64,000 bases of DNA from NCBI RefSeq assembly GCF_018622995.1, contig NZ_CP076022.1, forward strand, positions 806,001-870,000, given 5' to 3'. The stretch's first letter is position 1; every line of letters starts with the position of its first letter. Source of the DNA: Arthrobacter jiangjiafuii. GTDB lineage: Bacteria; Actinomycetota; Actinomycetes; Actinomycetales; Micrococcaceae. The translations under genes and the position numbers were made by a program. The notes under the pieces were generated by a model. It searched no databases. It was not told where the DNA came from and saw only the letters and a program-made list of their open reading frames with translations. Below, piece after piece: positions 31,191 to 39,643 of this stretch.

Positions 31191-31745
31191 CTATTCGGGG
31201 CTCGTGTACCAGCCGCGGGCCAGATAGATATCGCGGTAGGCGCCACGGTCCACGTCGAGATCCTCACGCCGCTCCAGCCCTGCGGCCCGGGCGGTTAACT
31301 GCGAGCCGACGTTGTCGATGGTGGTGTAGGCGACCACCGGCAGCCCGGGCAGCAGTTTCTCTGCCAGCCGGACCGCTTCGCGGGCACCCTCGGTGGCGTA
31401 GCCGCGCCCCCACGCTTCCGGGACGTACCGGTAGTACAGGTTCAGTGCCGGGCGGGACTGCACAAGCCGGTGCGAGAGCCCGGTAAAGCCAATCAGTGTG
31501 TGGGGATTCTCCTGCGTGGCAACCGCCCAGACACCGAAACCGTGCCGGTACCAGTGCAGGCCGATCTCGTGGAAGATCCGCGCCGAGGAGGCCCGGGTGA
31601 CCATGGCCGGTGCCGGATGGTGCACGTTGGTCCGGGGGTCGGTGTGCAGGTCCAGGGCAGCCGTTTCATCGGCGCCCTCGGGCCGCCGCAGGATCAGCCG
31701 GTCGGTGTGGATCGGGGTCCAGTCGGCAACGAGCTGTGAGGACAT
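31191..31745 (-). CDS. GNAT family N-acetyltransferase (RimJ type)
   Basis: A 184-residue acetyltransferase. It begins with TPIHTDRLILRRPEGAD, the RimJ/RimL-like opening, and has the acetyl-CoA loop EAWGRGYATEGAREAVRLA near residues 110-128. It probably acetylates a small molecule or protein N-terminus; the substrate cannot be told. It is monocistronic, about 215 bases upstream of the lldP start and on the same strand. Confidence 0.8.
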   Translation of the reverse strand: MSSQLVADWTPIHTDRLILRRPEGADETAALDLHTDPRTNVHHPAPAMVTRASSARIFHEIGLHWYRHGFGVWAVATQENPHTLIGFTGLSHRLVQSRPALNLYYRYVPEAWGRGYATEGAREAVRLAEKLLPGLPVVAYTTIDNVGSQLTARAAGLERREDLDVDRGAYRDIYLARGWYTSPE

Positions 31746-31839
31746 GGACCTACCTTAAGGCACGGTTCGGGCAGGTGCAGCAACCCGGCGTGCGCGGCCC
31801 CCGGCGCGGTCCCGGGTCCGGCCGGTTTACGGCTTCCGG

Positions 31840-32586
31840 TCAGGGCTTTTCCGGATTCCCCTGGTCCGTGCCGGCGTCCGTGCCGGCGTCCGTGCCGGCG
31901 CCGGTGCGCTCGCGGTGATGCCGGACGTAACCGGCGGCAGCCACCGCCACGGAGATTGCCGCGGACAACGCCAGCCCCAGCCACAGCCCTACGTTCAAGG
32001 CCGCCGCGCCGGCGACGGCACCCAGCAGGATCAGCGCCACGGCAAGGGCGCGCCGCTGCCAGAAGCGGCTGTCCCCGCCGGCCAGCTTCGAGTCGGAGGC
32101 GAGTCCGGTAATGGTGGAGGTGACAACCACCGTGGTGATCTCAGCGACCTTCAGGCGCTTGGCCGTCGCGGCCTGGACGCCCATCACCGTGGCCATGTAC
32201 GAGGTGGTGATGCTGCCCAGGGTTCCGTTGTCCTGCACATCTGCCACGGCCACGAAGACTGCCAGCACAGTCAGTGCGGCAGCGACGACAATCAGCGCAA
32301 TGGAGGTGCGCCAGGACCAACCCTCCGGAGCCTTGCGCAGCATCCGCCCGGCCAGGGCGGCGCCGAGCATGAAGAAAACCAGTGCCAGGGCCGGCCGCAG
32401 GATCGGCAGTTCCGCGCCGCCGGCAAAGGCCATGCCCAGGAGAACGACGTTCCCGGTCATGTTGCCGGTGAACACCCGGTCCAGCCCGAGATAGCCGACG
32501 GCGTCTATAACCCCGGTGGAAAAGGTCAGCGCCAGCATCAGCCACAGGTGGACCCGGTCGGTGGGGACTGCATTCAATCGCTTCAC
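31840..32586 (-). CDS. DUF1275 (YoaK-like) membrane protein
   Basis: A 248-residue protein with about six hydrophobic segments. FSTGVIDAVGYLGLDRVFTGNMTGN near residues 17-41 contains the DUF1275 signature (DAVxYL, FxGNMTGN). The function of the family is not established. The start is GTG at 32586, with AGAGGAAG upstream. The C-terminus carries a short tandem repeat encoding GTDAGTDAGTD. Confidence 0.8.
   Translation of the reverse strand: MKRLNAVPTDRVHLWLMLALTFSTGVIDAVGYLGLDRVFTGNMTGNVVLLGMAFAGGAELPILRPALALVFFMLGAALAGRMLRKAPEGWSWRTSIALIVVAAALTVLAVFVAVADVQDNGTLGSITTSYMATVMGVQAATAKRLKVAEITTVVVTSTITGLASDSKLAGGDSRFWQRRALAVALILLGAVAGAAALNVGLWLGLALSAAISVAVAAAGYVRHHRERTGAGTDAGTDAGTDQGNPEKP
31864..31899. 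repeat. 12-bp tandem repeat, three copies
   Basis: GTCCGTGCCGGC occurs three times head to tail inside the 3' end of the DUF1275 gene and encodes a Gly-Thr-Asp-Ala repeat on the minus strand. In-frame, so only tail length would vary. Confidence 0.75.
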
Positions 32587-32689
32587 GTGGGCGGACTTCC
32601 TCTGGTTGTGATCCCGGCAACTGTATCCGAAGCGCCCTGCACGCCACGGGAGGGCTGCAGGCGGCAGCCAGTCCCCGGGGAACGCAGGG

Positions 32690-32723
32690 CTACGCGGTGA
32701 GGCCGTCGAGCCTCACCGCGTAG
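32690..32723 (-). terminator. Intrinsic terminator-like hairpin
   Basis: CTACGCGGTGAGGC (32690-32703), a 6-base loop and GCCTCACCGCGTAG (32710-32723) form a perfect 14-bp stem. It lies 12 bases beyond the 3' end of the leftward membrane protein gene and separates it from the DUF1275 gene. Confidence 0.7.
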
Positions 32724-32734
32724 CTGCTGCCGGG

Positions 32735-33451
32735 TTAGGCTTCGCCGGCCGCAGCAGGTCCGGCCGGGACCCGGCCTACCCGTCGGCGCTGCCACAGGGT
32801 CCAAGCCAGCCAGGTCCCCCAGACCACCAGCAGCACAATGGCGCCGGCCACGGCAGTGGAGACATCCAGCGGTCCGGTCCGGCCGGCCAGGACCAGGAAG
32901 CCCCACCAAGACACCGCGGCAACAGCCAGCAGGTTTACCAGTGGCACCAGCACCTCGGCCCCGGTGCGGGTCCGCACTGCCGTGACCACCACCTCCGCGG
33001 CCATCAACAACGCCACCGCCGTTACGGTGCCGGTGGCAAAGGCGACCACCTCGGGCGACACCGCCCGGTCAGCGAACCACAGGATCAGCAGCACCACCGC
33101 GGCGGCCAGTGCCAGTGCCTCTATGACGGCGGCGAGCAGGTTCATACCCCGCAACCGGCGTTCAGTATCCCGGCGTTTACCGGGGATGTAGCCCCAGGCC
33201 TCGCGGCGGAACCAGGCCGACGCGAGATTGGCAAAGAGCAGGGTGGAACCGGCGGCGAGGAAGGGTGCCACGAAGTTGTTGCTCAGCACCCAGACAAGGG
33301 CAGCGACGGCGGCAAAAACCTGCGGCGATCCGATAATCGCGAATACCCAGGAATTGATGAAAGGTCGCCGCGCCGCTTCCAGGTCCAGGGGATGAACCAG
33401 GAAATGCGTTGTGGAGTCGGGTAGGGCCACTTGTTCTTTGATCGATTTCAC
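32735..33451 (-). CDS. Hypothetical membrane protein with about six helices
   Basis: A 238-residue protein. After a soluble 35-residue N-terminus there are pairs of hydrophobic segments (FAIIGSPQVFAAVAALVWVL near residue 40, then near 60, 105, 135, 170 and 195) and a basic C-terminus. No family is recognised. The GTG at 33451 is preceded by GGAGGTAG, which overlaps the stop of the upstream DNA-binding gene, so I prefer it to the TTG four codons earlier. The two genes form an operon. Confidence 0.55.
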   Translation of the reverse strand: MKSIKEQVALPDSTTHFLVHPLDLEAARRPFINSWVFAIIGSPQVFAAVAALVWVLSNNFVAPFLAAGSTLLFANLASAWFRREAWGYIPGKRRDTERRLRGMNLLAAVIEALALAAAVVLLILWFADRAVSPEVVAFATGTVTAVALLMAAEVVVTAVRTRTGAEVLVPLVNLLAVAAVSWWGFLVLAGRTGPLDVSTAVAGAIVLLVVWGTWLAWTLWQRRRVGRVPAGPAAAGEA

Positions 33452-33453
33452 GG

Positions 33454-33900
33454 CTACCTCCAAGGGACCGTGTCCAGGTGCGGGCCGCGTAGGCCGCCCC
33501 GGGCAATCTCGTATATTTTCTGCCGGGACACGCCCAGCTCTTCTGCCACCGTGACGGCGCTGAATTCTTCCAGCAGGTCAGCGGCAGCCATGGACCGGAT
33601 GCCGGACGCCCGGCGTCCCAACTGAGCCGCCAGGGCGCCGACCTCGGCAGCGAGCAGGGCTGCGGCCAGGGTGCCGCCAAAGGGATCGGCCCAGCCGGGG
33701 GCTGCGGCCTGTGCCGCTGCATAGAGCCGGTCACCGCCGTCCGCCAGAACGGCCTTCACCTGCTCCGCAGTGAGCCCGGCTGCCTCAAAACGCTCGGCAG
33801 CAGGTCCCCGTTCACTCGGCGGCCGGTGGGACAGTGCCCTGTCCCACGCGTCTGGGACGGGAGGCGCTGCACCGTTGTCACCCCTGGGTTGACTGTCCAT
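33454..33900 (-). CDS. Hypothetical protein with C-terminal helix-turn-helix
   Basis: A 148-residue protein. The first 35 residues look disordered (Pro and Gly rich), followed by an Ala-rich helical middle. Near residues 114-136 is a helix-turn-helix candidate (VTVAEELGVSRQKIYEIARG), similar to those of site-specific DNA-binding proteins. It ends two bases before the membrane protein gene, whose ribosome binding site it contains. The pair may sense and regulate a membrane function, but nothing in the sequence identifies it. Confidence 0.5.
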   Translation of the reverse strand: MDSQPRGDNGAAPPVPDAWDRALSHRPPSERGPAAERFEAAGLTAEQVKAVLADGGDRLYAAAQAAAPGWADPFGGTLAAALLAAEVGALAAQLGRRASGIRSMAAADLLEEFSAVTVAEELGVSRQKIYEIARGGLRGPHLDTVPWR

Positions 33901-34059
33901 GCATCGAGTCTGCGCGCGGCAGGCACGCTTGTCTACCCCCTGGTGACAAGTTTTCTCCCGGACATTCCGGATGAGGCGCGACAGTCGTTCCCAACGTCCA
34001 AACCCGCGCCTACCATTGCTAGCAAAGGGGGACCCATCAAACCGGAGCGAGGCACCGGC

Positions 34060-35022
34060 ATGGCCAATATAACCACCAGACCCGTCACCAAGTTGGGAAT
34101 TGTCGGCGCCGGAAGCGTGGGCACCTCCCTGGCCTACGCGGCCATTATCAGGGATGCCGCACGGGAGATCGCCATCTACGACATCGATGCCGTCAGGGCG
34201 GAGGCAGAGGGCCTGGACCTGGCGCACGGCACGCAGTTCACCGGGGCCAGTACGGTCACCGGTGGCGGCCGCATCGAGGCGCTGGCCGGATCCGATGTCA
34301 TAGTGATTACCGCCGGCGCCCGCCAGAAGCCGGGACAGACCAGGCTGGAGCTGGCCGGGGTCAACGTGGATATTATCCAGAAGCTCATGGCGCAGCTCAT
34401 GGAGCAGGCCCCGGACGCCGTCTACATCGTGGTCACCAACCCCTGCGACGTGCTGACGGTGGCGGCCCAGAAGGCGTCGGGCCTGCCATGGAACCGCATC
34501 TTCTGTTCCGGCACGGTGTTGGACACCTCCCGGCTGCGGCTCCTGCTGGCACGGGAAGCGCATGTCCTGATGACCAGCGTCCACGCCACCATCATCGGCG
34601 AGCACGGGGACTCGGAGTTCCCGGTCTGGTCCAATGCCAGCATTGGGCCGGTGCCGATCCGGGACTGGAAGATCAGCGGCCGGCAGGTCTTCACCCAGGA
34701 CTACCTCGACGCCCTGACTGATGACGTCGTGAATGCGGCCTACCAGGTGATCGAGGGCAAGGGTGCCACCAACTACGCCATTGGCCTCGCCGGGGTCCGG
34801 ATCGTGGAAGCCGTGCTCGAGGCGCAGAACGCCGTGCTGCCGGTATCGGCCATCATGCACGGCCAATACGGCATAAACGGAGTGGCGCTGTCGCTGCCCT
34901 CCATCGTGGGCATCAACGGCGTGTACGAGATGCTGCAGATGCCGCTGGACGAGGGCGAGACCAAGAAGCTGCAGGACTCCGCCGAGACCCTGCAGAACAC
35001 CCTGGCCAAGCTCGGAGTGTAA
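34060..35022 (+). CDS. ldh: L-lactate dehydrogenase (NAD)
   Basis: A 320-residue enzyme that interconverts pyruvate and L-lactate. GAGSVGTS near residues 15-22 is the NAD loop, AGARQKPGQTRLEL near residue 89 is the mobile active-site loop with the catalytic Arg, TNPCDVLT follows, and GEHGDSEFPVWS near 180 carries the catalytic His. The Gln of the RQKPGQTR loop is the position that favours lactate over malate. The ATG at 34060 is preceded by GGAGCGAGG. It diverges from the helix-turn-helix gene and stands alone. Confidence 0.9.
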   Translation: MANITTRPVTKLGIVGAGSVGTSLAYAAIIRDAAREIAIYDIDAVRAEAEGLDLAHGTQFTGASTVTGGGRIEALAGSDVIVITAGARQKPGQTRLELAGVNVDIIQKLMAQLMEQAPDAVYIVVTNPCDVLTVAAQKASGLPWNRIFCSGTVLDTSRLRLLLAREAHVLMTSVHATIIGEHGDSEFPVWSNASIGPVPIRDWKISGRQVFTQDYLDALTDDVVNAAYQVIEGKGATNYAIGLAGVRIVEAVLEAQNAVLPVSAIMHGQYGINGVALSLPSIVGINGVYEMLQMPLDEGETKKLQDSAETLQNTLAKLGV

Positions 35023-35054
35023 CGCGGTGGGGGTCTCGGCGGGCCGCCGCGGCG

Positions 35055-36566
35055 CTAGGCGGGGACGGCAACTTCCGGTGCGGCGCCGTCCTTGGAAATT
35101 CGCACGGCGTCGTCGAATTCGGCGTCGATCTCAGCGGAGCGCTTGTAGGTCAGCCGGCTGACCACCACGGTCAGCAGCAGGTTGATCAGGAAGCCCGGGA
35201 TGATCTCGTAGACATCGCCCAGGATGCCCGGCATCTCGAAGGTGCCCCACAGGAAGGCAACGAGCGCGCCGGCGATCATACCGGCCAGCGCGCCGGCGGT
35301 GGTGAGGCGGCGCCAGTAGAGGGCCAGCAGGATGGTGGGGCCGAAGGCAGCACCGAACCCGGCCCACGCAAAGCCCACCAGGTCCAGGATCGAGGCGTTG
35401 CGGTCCAAGGCAATCAGGATCGAAATCACCGACACCACCAGCACGCCCATTCGGCCGAGCATCACCATGGACTTCGGGGAAGCGGTGCGCTTGAACGCGA
35501 TCTTGTACAGGTCCTCCACCAGTGCCGAGGAGGTCACGATCAGCTGCGACGAGATGGTGCTCATAATCGCGGCCAGCACTGCTGCCAGCACAAACCCGGC
35601 GACCAGCGGGTGGAAGAAGATCTGCGACAGCTCCAGGAACACGGCCTCAGGATCGGAGAGCGTGAGGTTGTTCTGCTGGAAGTAGGCGGCGCCGATCAGC
35701 GCCGTCATGAGGGCGCCGATCACGGTCAGCAGCATCCAGCCCACGCCGATCCGGCGGCCGGCTTTGGCATCCTGCGGGGAGCGCAGGGCCATGAAACGCA
35801 CAATGATGTGCGGCTGGCCGAAGTAGCCGAGGCCCCAGGCCAGGGCTGAAATGATGCCGACGACGGTGCCGCCGGCAATCGGATCCAGCATGTCGGGATT
35901 GATCTCCCGCAGCGAGTCGGTCATGCCGGCGAAGCCGCCGACCTGGGTCAGGCCGACCACCGGAACGAGCACCAGTGCGGCCAGCATCATCAGGCCCTGG
36001 ACGACGTCGGTGTAGCTGGCGGCGAGGAAGCCGCCGAAGAGGGTGTAGGCAATGGTTACGCCGGCCACGATCAGCATGCCCAGCAGGTAGGAGGACCCGA
36101 AGGAGCTCTCAAAGAAGACGCCGCCGGCAACCATGCCCGAGGAAACATAGAACGTGAAGAAGACCAGGATGATCAGGCCCGAGACCACGCGCAGCACGCG
36201 GGAGGTGTCCTTGAGTCGGTTTTCCAGGAAGCTGGGAACGGTGATCGAGTTGTTGGAGACCAGGGTGTAGGAGCGCAGCCGCGGGGCCACGAACTTCCAG
36301 TTCAGCCAGGCGCCGGCGGTGAGGCCCACGGCGATCCAGCCCTCAACAAGTCCTGACACGTAGATGGCGCCGGGCAGGCCCATCAGCAGCCAACCGGACA
36401 TATCGGAGGCGCCGGCGCTGAGGGCTGCCACGCCCGGCTTCAGGTCCCGCCCGGCCAGCATGTAGTCGTCGAGGTTCGTGGTGCGGCGGTAGGCCCACCA
36501 GCCAATCGCCAACATGGCGAGCATGTAAATCGCCATGGCGATCAGCTTGTACGTCTGGTCAGTCAT
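35055..36566 (-). CDS. putP: Sodium/proline symporter
   Basis: A 503-residue member of the sodium:solute symporter family with about 13 membrane helices. Characteristic segments are YMLAGRDLKPGVAALSAGASDMSGWLL near residues 35-61, whose SAGASDMSGW part is typical of PutP, and the ISALAWGLGYFGQPHI segment near 238. It imports proline with sodium. No proline catabolic gene is next to it. Confidence 0.88.
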   Translation of the reverse strand: MTDQTYKLIAMAIYMLAMLAIGWWAYRRTTNLDDYMLAGRDLKPGVAALSAGASDMSGWLLMGLPGAIYVSGLVEGWIAVGLTAGAWLNWKFVAPRLRSYTLVSNNSITVPSFLENRLKDTSRVLRVVSGLIILVFFTFYVSSGMVAGGVFFESSFGSSYLLGMLIVAGVTIAYTLFGGFLAASYTDVVQGLMMLAALVLVPVVGLTQVGGFAGMTDSLREINPDMLDPIAGGTVVGIISALAWGLGYFGQPHIIVRFMALRSPQDAKAGRRIGVGWMLLTVIGALMTALIGAAYFQQNNLTLSDPEAVFLELSQIFFHPLVAGFVLAAVLAAIMSTISSQLIVTSSALVEDLYKIAFKRTASPKSMVMLGRMGVLVVSVISILIALDRNASILDLVGFAWAGFGAAFGPTILLALYWRRLTTAGALAGMIAGALVAFLWGTFEMPGILGDVYEIIPGFLINLLLTVVVSRLTYKRSAEIDAEFDDAVRISKDGAAPEVAVPA

Positions 36567-36698
36567 TGTTTTGTTAGCCGTTCACTCTGGTTACGTATCG
36601 CGGTCCGGCCCGAAAGCCCGTCCAAGTATGCCAAGGGTCACACCGGGCGGGAAATCGGACCGCCCCGGGGTGAACGGGTGGCCCGGGCGCTGTGCCGG

Positions 36699-38207
36699 TC
36701 AGCGGGAGCGGAAGACCGTGTCCTGCCAGTCCCGGTGCGCGGCGGTGTCACGGCTCATCATCACGTGCTTGATGTTGGTGTAGTCGGCCAGCGAGTAAGC
36801 GGACATGTCCTTGCCGAACCCGGAGCCCTTGTATCCGCCGTGGGGCATTTCGGAGATGATCGGAATGTGCTCGTTGATCCAGACGCAGCCGGCGGAGAGT
36901 TCCGCCGCCGCCCGCAGCGACCTGTTCAGGTCACGGGTCCAAGCAGAGGCGGCCAGCCCGTACGGGGTGTCGTTGGCCAGGTCCAGGCCCTCGTCATCGG
37001 TATCGAAGGGCAGGGCAGCGAGCACCGGGCCGAAGACCTCCTGCTGCACGATTTCCGAATCCTGCGCCGCGCCCGTCACCAGGGTGGGCCGGTAGTAGGC
37101 GCCGGCCGCCAGGGAACCTCCGGGGGCGCTGCCGCCGGCCAGGATTTTCGCTCCGGCGGCGCGGGCGCGGTCCACAAAGCCGGCCACCTTGTCGCGGTGG
37201 GCGTGGCTGATCAATGCGCCCAGATCGGTGTCCTCCAGGGACGGATCGCCGATCACCACGGCGTCCATGAGCTCGGCGACCCGGGCGGTGAAGGCGTCGA
37301 ACAGCGGGCGCTGGATGTAGGCGCGGGTGGCCGCGGTGCAGTCCTGCCCGCCGTTGATGATGGACGCGGCAACGGCGCCGTGCGCGGCCGCCTCCACATC
37401 GGCGTCGTCGAACACCACCAGCGGCGCCTTTCCGCCCAGTTCCAGATGCACCCGTTTTCCGGTGCGGGCGGCCAGCGCCATGATGTGCCGGCCGACGGCG
37501 GTGGATCCGGTGAAGGATGTCATCGCCACATCCGGATGTGTCACCAGGGCCTCGCCGGCGGTGCGGCCGGAACCGGTCACGATATTGATGACGCCGTCCG
37601 GCAGGCCTGCCGCCGCGGCGGCCTCGGCGAACAGCAGCGAGGTTCCCGGCGTGAGTTCGGAGGGCTTGAGCACAATGGTGTTGCCGGCTGCCACGGCCGG
37701 CAGGATTTTCCAGCCCGCCATCTGCAGCGGATAGTTCCAGGGGGCTATCGAGCCCACCACGCCCACGGCCTCCCGGCGGATCATGGAGGTGGCGTTGGCC
37801 GTGTACTCACCGGCTGCCAGCCCGTCCAGGGCGCGGGCAGCGCCGGCGAAGAACACGGTGTTGTCGATCGTGCCGGGGACGTCGAATTCCGTGGCCAGCC
37901 GGATCGCCTTGCCGGTCTGCTCGGATTCGATGGCGGCGAGCAGCCCGGCGCGGCTGCGCAGTTCCGCGGCCAGCGCGTGCAGGGCATCGGAGCGCTCCGC
38001 CGGAGTGGTGCGGGACCACTCGGGGAAGGCCTGTTTGGCTGCGGCGACGGCCGCGTCGACGTCGTCCTCATTAGCGTAGCGCAGGCTCTCGGCGGCGGCG
38101 CCGGTGGCGGGGTTGATCCGTGTGGCCTCCTCCCCGCGGCCGTGCCGGTACCTGCCGCCAATGAACTGGTGGCCCTCTGAGAAGACGTGCACCGGTGTTC
38201 CGTTCAT
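36699..38207 (-). CDS. Aldehyde dehydrogenase, probable gamma-aminobutyraldehyde type
   Basis: A 502-residue aldehyde dehydrogenase with APWNYPL near residue 166 (Asn of the oxyanion hole), LELGGKAP near 265 (general base Glu) and GGQDCTAATR near 297 (nucleophile Cys). GGQDCTA is the form typical of 4-aminobutyraldehyde dehydrogenases (PatD/PuuC group). Its ATG overlaps the stop of the adjacent FAD oxidase gene by four bases. In this operon it would oxidise the aminoaldehyde released from putrescine to GABA. Confidence 0.85.
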   Translation of the reverse strand: MNGTPVHVFSEGHQFIGGRYRHGRGEEATRINPATGAAAESLRYANEDDVDAAVAAAKQAFPEWSRTTPAERSDALHALAAELRSRAGLLAAIESEQTGKAIRLATEFDVPGTIDNTVFFAGAARALDGLAAGEYTANATSMIRREAVGVVGSIAPWNYPLQMAGWKILPAVAAGNTIVLKPSELTPGTSLLFAEAAAAAGLPDGVINIVTGSGRTAGEALVTHPDVAMTSFTGSTAVGRHIMALAARTGKRVHLELGGKAPLVVFDDADVEAAAHGAVAASIINGGQDCTAATRAYIQRPLFDAFTARVAELMDAVVIGDPSLEDTDLGALISHAHRDKVAGFVDRARAAGAKILAGGSAPGGSLAAGAYYRPTLVTGAAQDSEIVQQEVFGPVLAALPFDTDDEGLDLANDTPYGLAASAWTRDLNRSLRAAAELSAGCVWINEHIPIISEMPHGGYKGSGFGKDMSAYSLADYTNIKHVMMSRDTAAHRDWQDTVFRSR

Positions 38208-39643
38208 GAATCAAACCCCATTCCTATCGTGTCCAAAGCCTGCAGCAGCGGTCCCCGCCGCCCCTGCGTGCGGTCGGCGCGGACCATCGCCGCCGTGGTG
38301 GCTTTGATGCCCAGCCAGGCTGCCGGTTCCGGCGGGAACGGCAGCGGTTTTTTACGCACCAGTTCAAGGCTGGTCCGTTCGGTCTCCTCGCCGGAGAGCA
38401 GGTCGAGCAGGACGTTCGCGGCGAACCGGGTGGCGCCGACCCCTAGCCCGGTGAAGCCTGCGGCATAGGCCACGCTCTTATTGTGGGCCGTTTCGAAAAA
38501 GGAGAAAAACCTGCTGCAGGTATCCACCGCACCGCCCCAGGTGTGGCTGAAGGCGACGGTGTCCAACTGCGGGAAGGTGGCCCGGAAATGCGCGGCCAGG
38601 CGCTCGAAGGTCTCCCGGCGCTGGTCGTATTCGGGCCGCAGGCTGCGGCCGAAGTAGTAGACGGCGTCGTACCCGCCGAAAAGGATCCGGGTCCGGCCCG
38701 GGGCATCGTCCACCAGCCGGTAGTAGTGGAACCGGTTGTTCATATCGCTCAGGCCCTGCCGGTTGTTCCAGCCGACCGCGGCCAACTGCCCCGCTGAGAG
38801 CGGTTCGGTCATCAGCGCGTAGTCGTAGACCGGCACGGTGTGCAGCCGGGTCCGGCGCAGCAGCGACGGAAAGGCATTGGTGGCCAGGGCCACGCGCCGC
38901 GCGGTGACCGTGCCGCCGTCGGTGGACAGCCGGACCCCGCCGCGGTCCGGGCGCAGGGAACGGACGGGCGTGCCTTCATGGATGACGACGCCGGCGGTCA
39001 GGCAGGCGCGCTGCAGCCCCCAGGCGAGCCTGGCCGGATTGAGCAGCGCGGTGCTTTCCTTGTCCCAGAGCCCGGCGAGATAGAGCGGGGAATCCACCTC
39101 CCGGCGGACCGCCTCCCGGTCCAGGAAAACCAGCCCCGGATCACCGGCAGCCGCTTCGGCAAGCTCCGCCACCTGATAGTCCTCGGTAGCCACGGTGAGG
39201 CTGCCGGTGAGCTCGAAGCCGCAGTCGATGCCGTACCTCGAGATGGCCTGCGCCATTTCGGCCAGGTTCTCCCGGCCCAGCTTCTGCAGCTGGGCTGCCT
39301 CGCCGGGCAGGTGCTTTTCCCCATTGGCATCCCCGTGGGTCAGGCTGGCCTCGCAGAAACCGCCGTTGCGCCCGGACGCCGCCCAGCCAATTCGGCGGCC
39401 TTCCAACAACATGACCGTCCGGTCCGGATCCCGCTCCTTGGCCATCAGCGCGGTCCACAGCCCGGTGTAGCCGCCGCCGACCACCACCAGATCCGCCTCG
39501 GCGCCGCCGTGCAGGGCGGGCAGCTCAACGGGCCGGCGGGGATCGTCGAGCCAAAAGGGGGTCGCCGCGGCACCGGCCAGGGACGGTGCCACCTCCCGGG
39601 GCGGATATTGGCGTTCCGCCCGGTCATATACGGTTCCGCTCAT
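38204..39643 (-). CDS. FAD-dependent amine oxidase, PuuB-like (DAO family)
   Basis: A 479-residue flavoprotein. The dinucleotide-binding motif ADLVVVGGGYTGLWTA lies near residues 47-62 and a C-terminal GFTGLGVGATRFAAN segment closes the FAD site, as in gamma-glutamylputrescine oxidases and related DAO enzymes. It has a longer N-terminal region than its neighbour. It overlaps both adjacent genes by four bases. It probably oxidises putrescine, a glutamylated derivative or another amine. Confidence 0.8.
   Translation of the reverse strand: MSGTVYDRAERQYPPREVAPSLAGAAATPFWLDDPRRPVELPALHGGAEADLVVVGGGYTGLWTALMAKERDPDRTVMLLEGRRIGWAASGRNGGFCEASLTHGDANGEKHLPGEAAQLQKLGRENLAEMAQAISRYGIDCGFELTGSLTVATEDYQVAELAEAAAGDPGLVFLDREAVRREVDSPLYLAGLWDKESTALLNPARLAWGLQRACLTAGVVIHEGTPVRSLRPDRGGVRLSTDGGTVTARRVALATNAFPSLLRRTRLHTVPVYDYALMTEPLSAGQLAAVGWNNRQGLSDMNNRFHYYRLVDDAPGRTRILFGGYDAVYYFGRSLRPEYDQRRETFERLAAHFRATFPQLDTVAFSHTWGGAVDTCSRFFSFFETAHNKSVAYAAGFTGLGVGATRFAANVLLDLLSGEETERTSLELVRKKPLPFPPEPAAWLGIKATTAAMVRADRTQGRRGPLLQALDTIGMGFDS

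Noticed and set aside
31864-31899. Regular 12-bp repeats considered as an iteron or regulatory array
   Set aside because: They are in frame inside the DUF1275 gene and simply encode its Gly-Thr-Asp-Ala tail.
34993-35054. Possible terminator between ldh and putP
   Set aside because: Only partial GC-rich pairing is present, with no clean stem.
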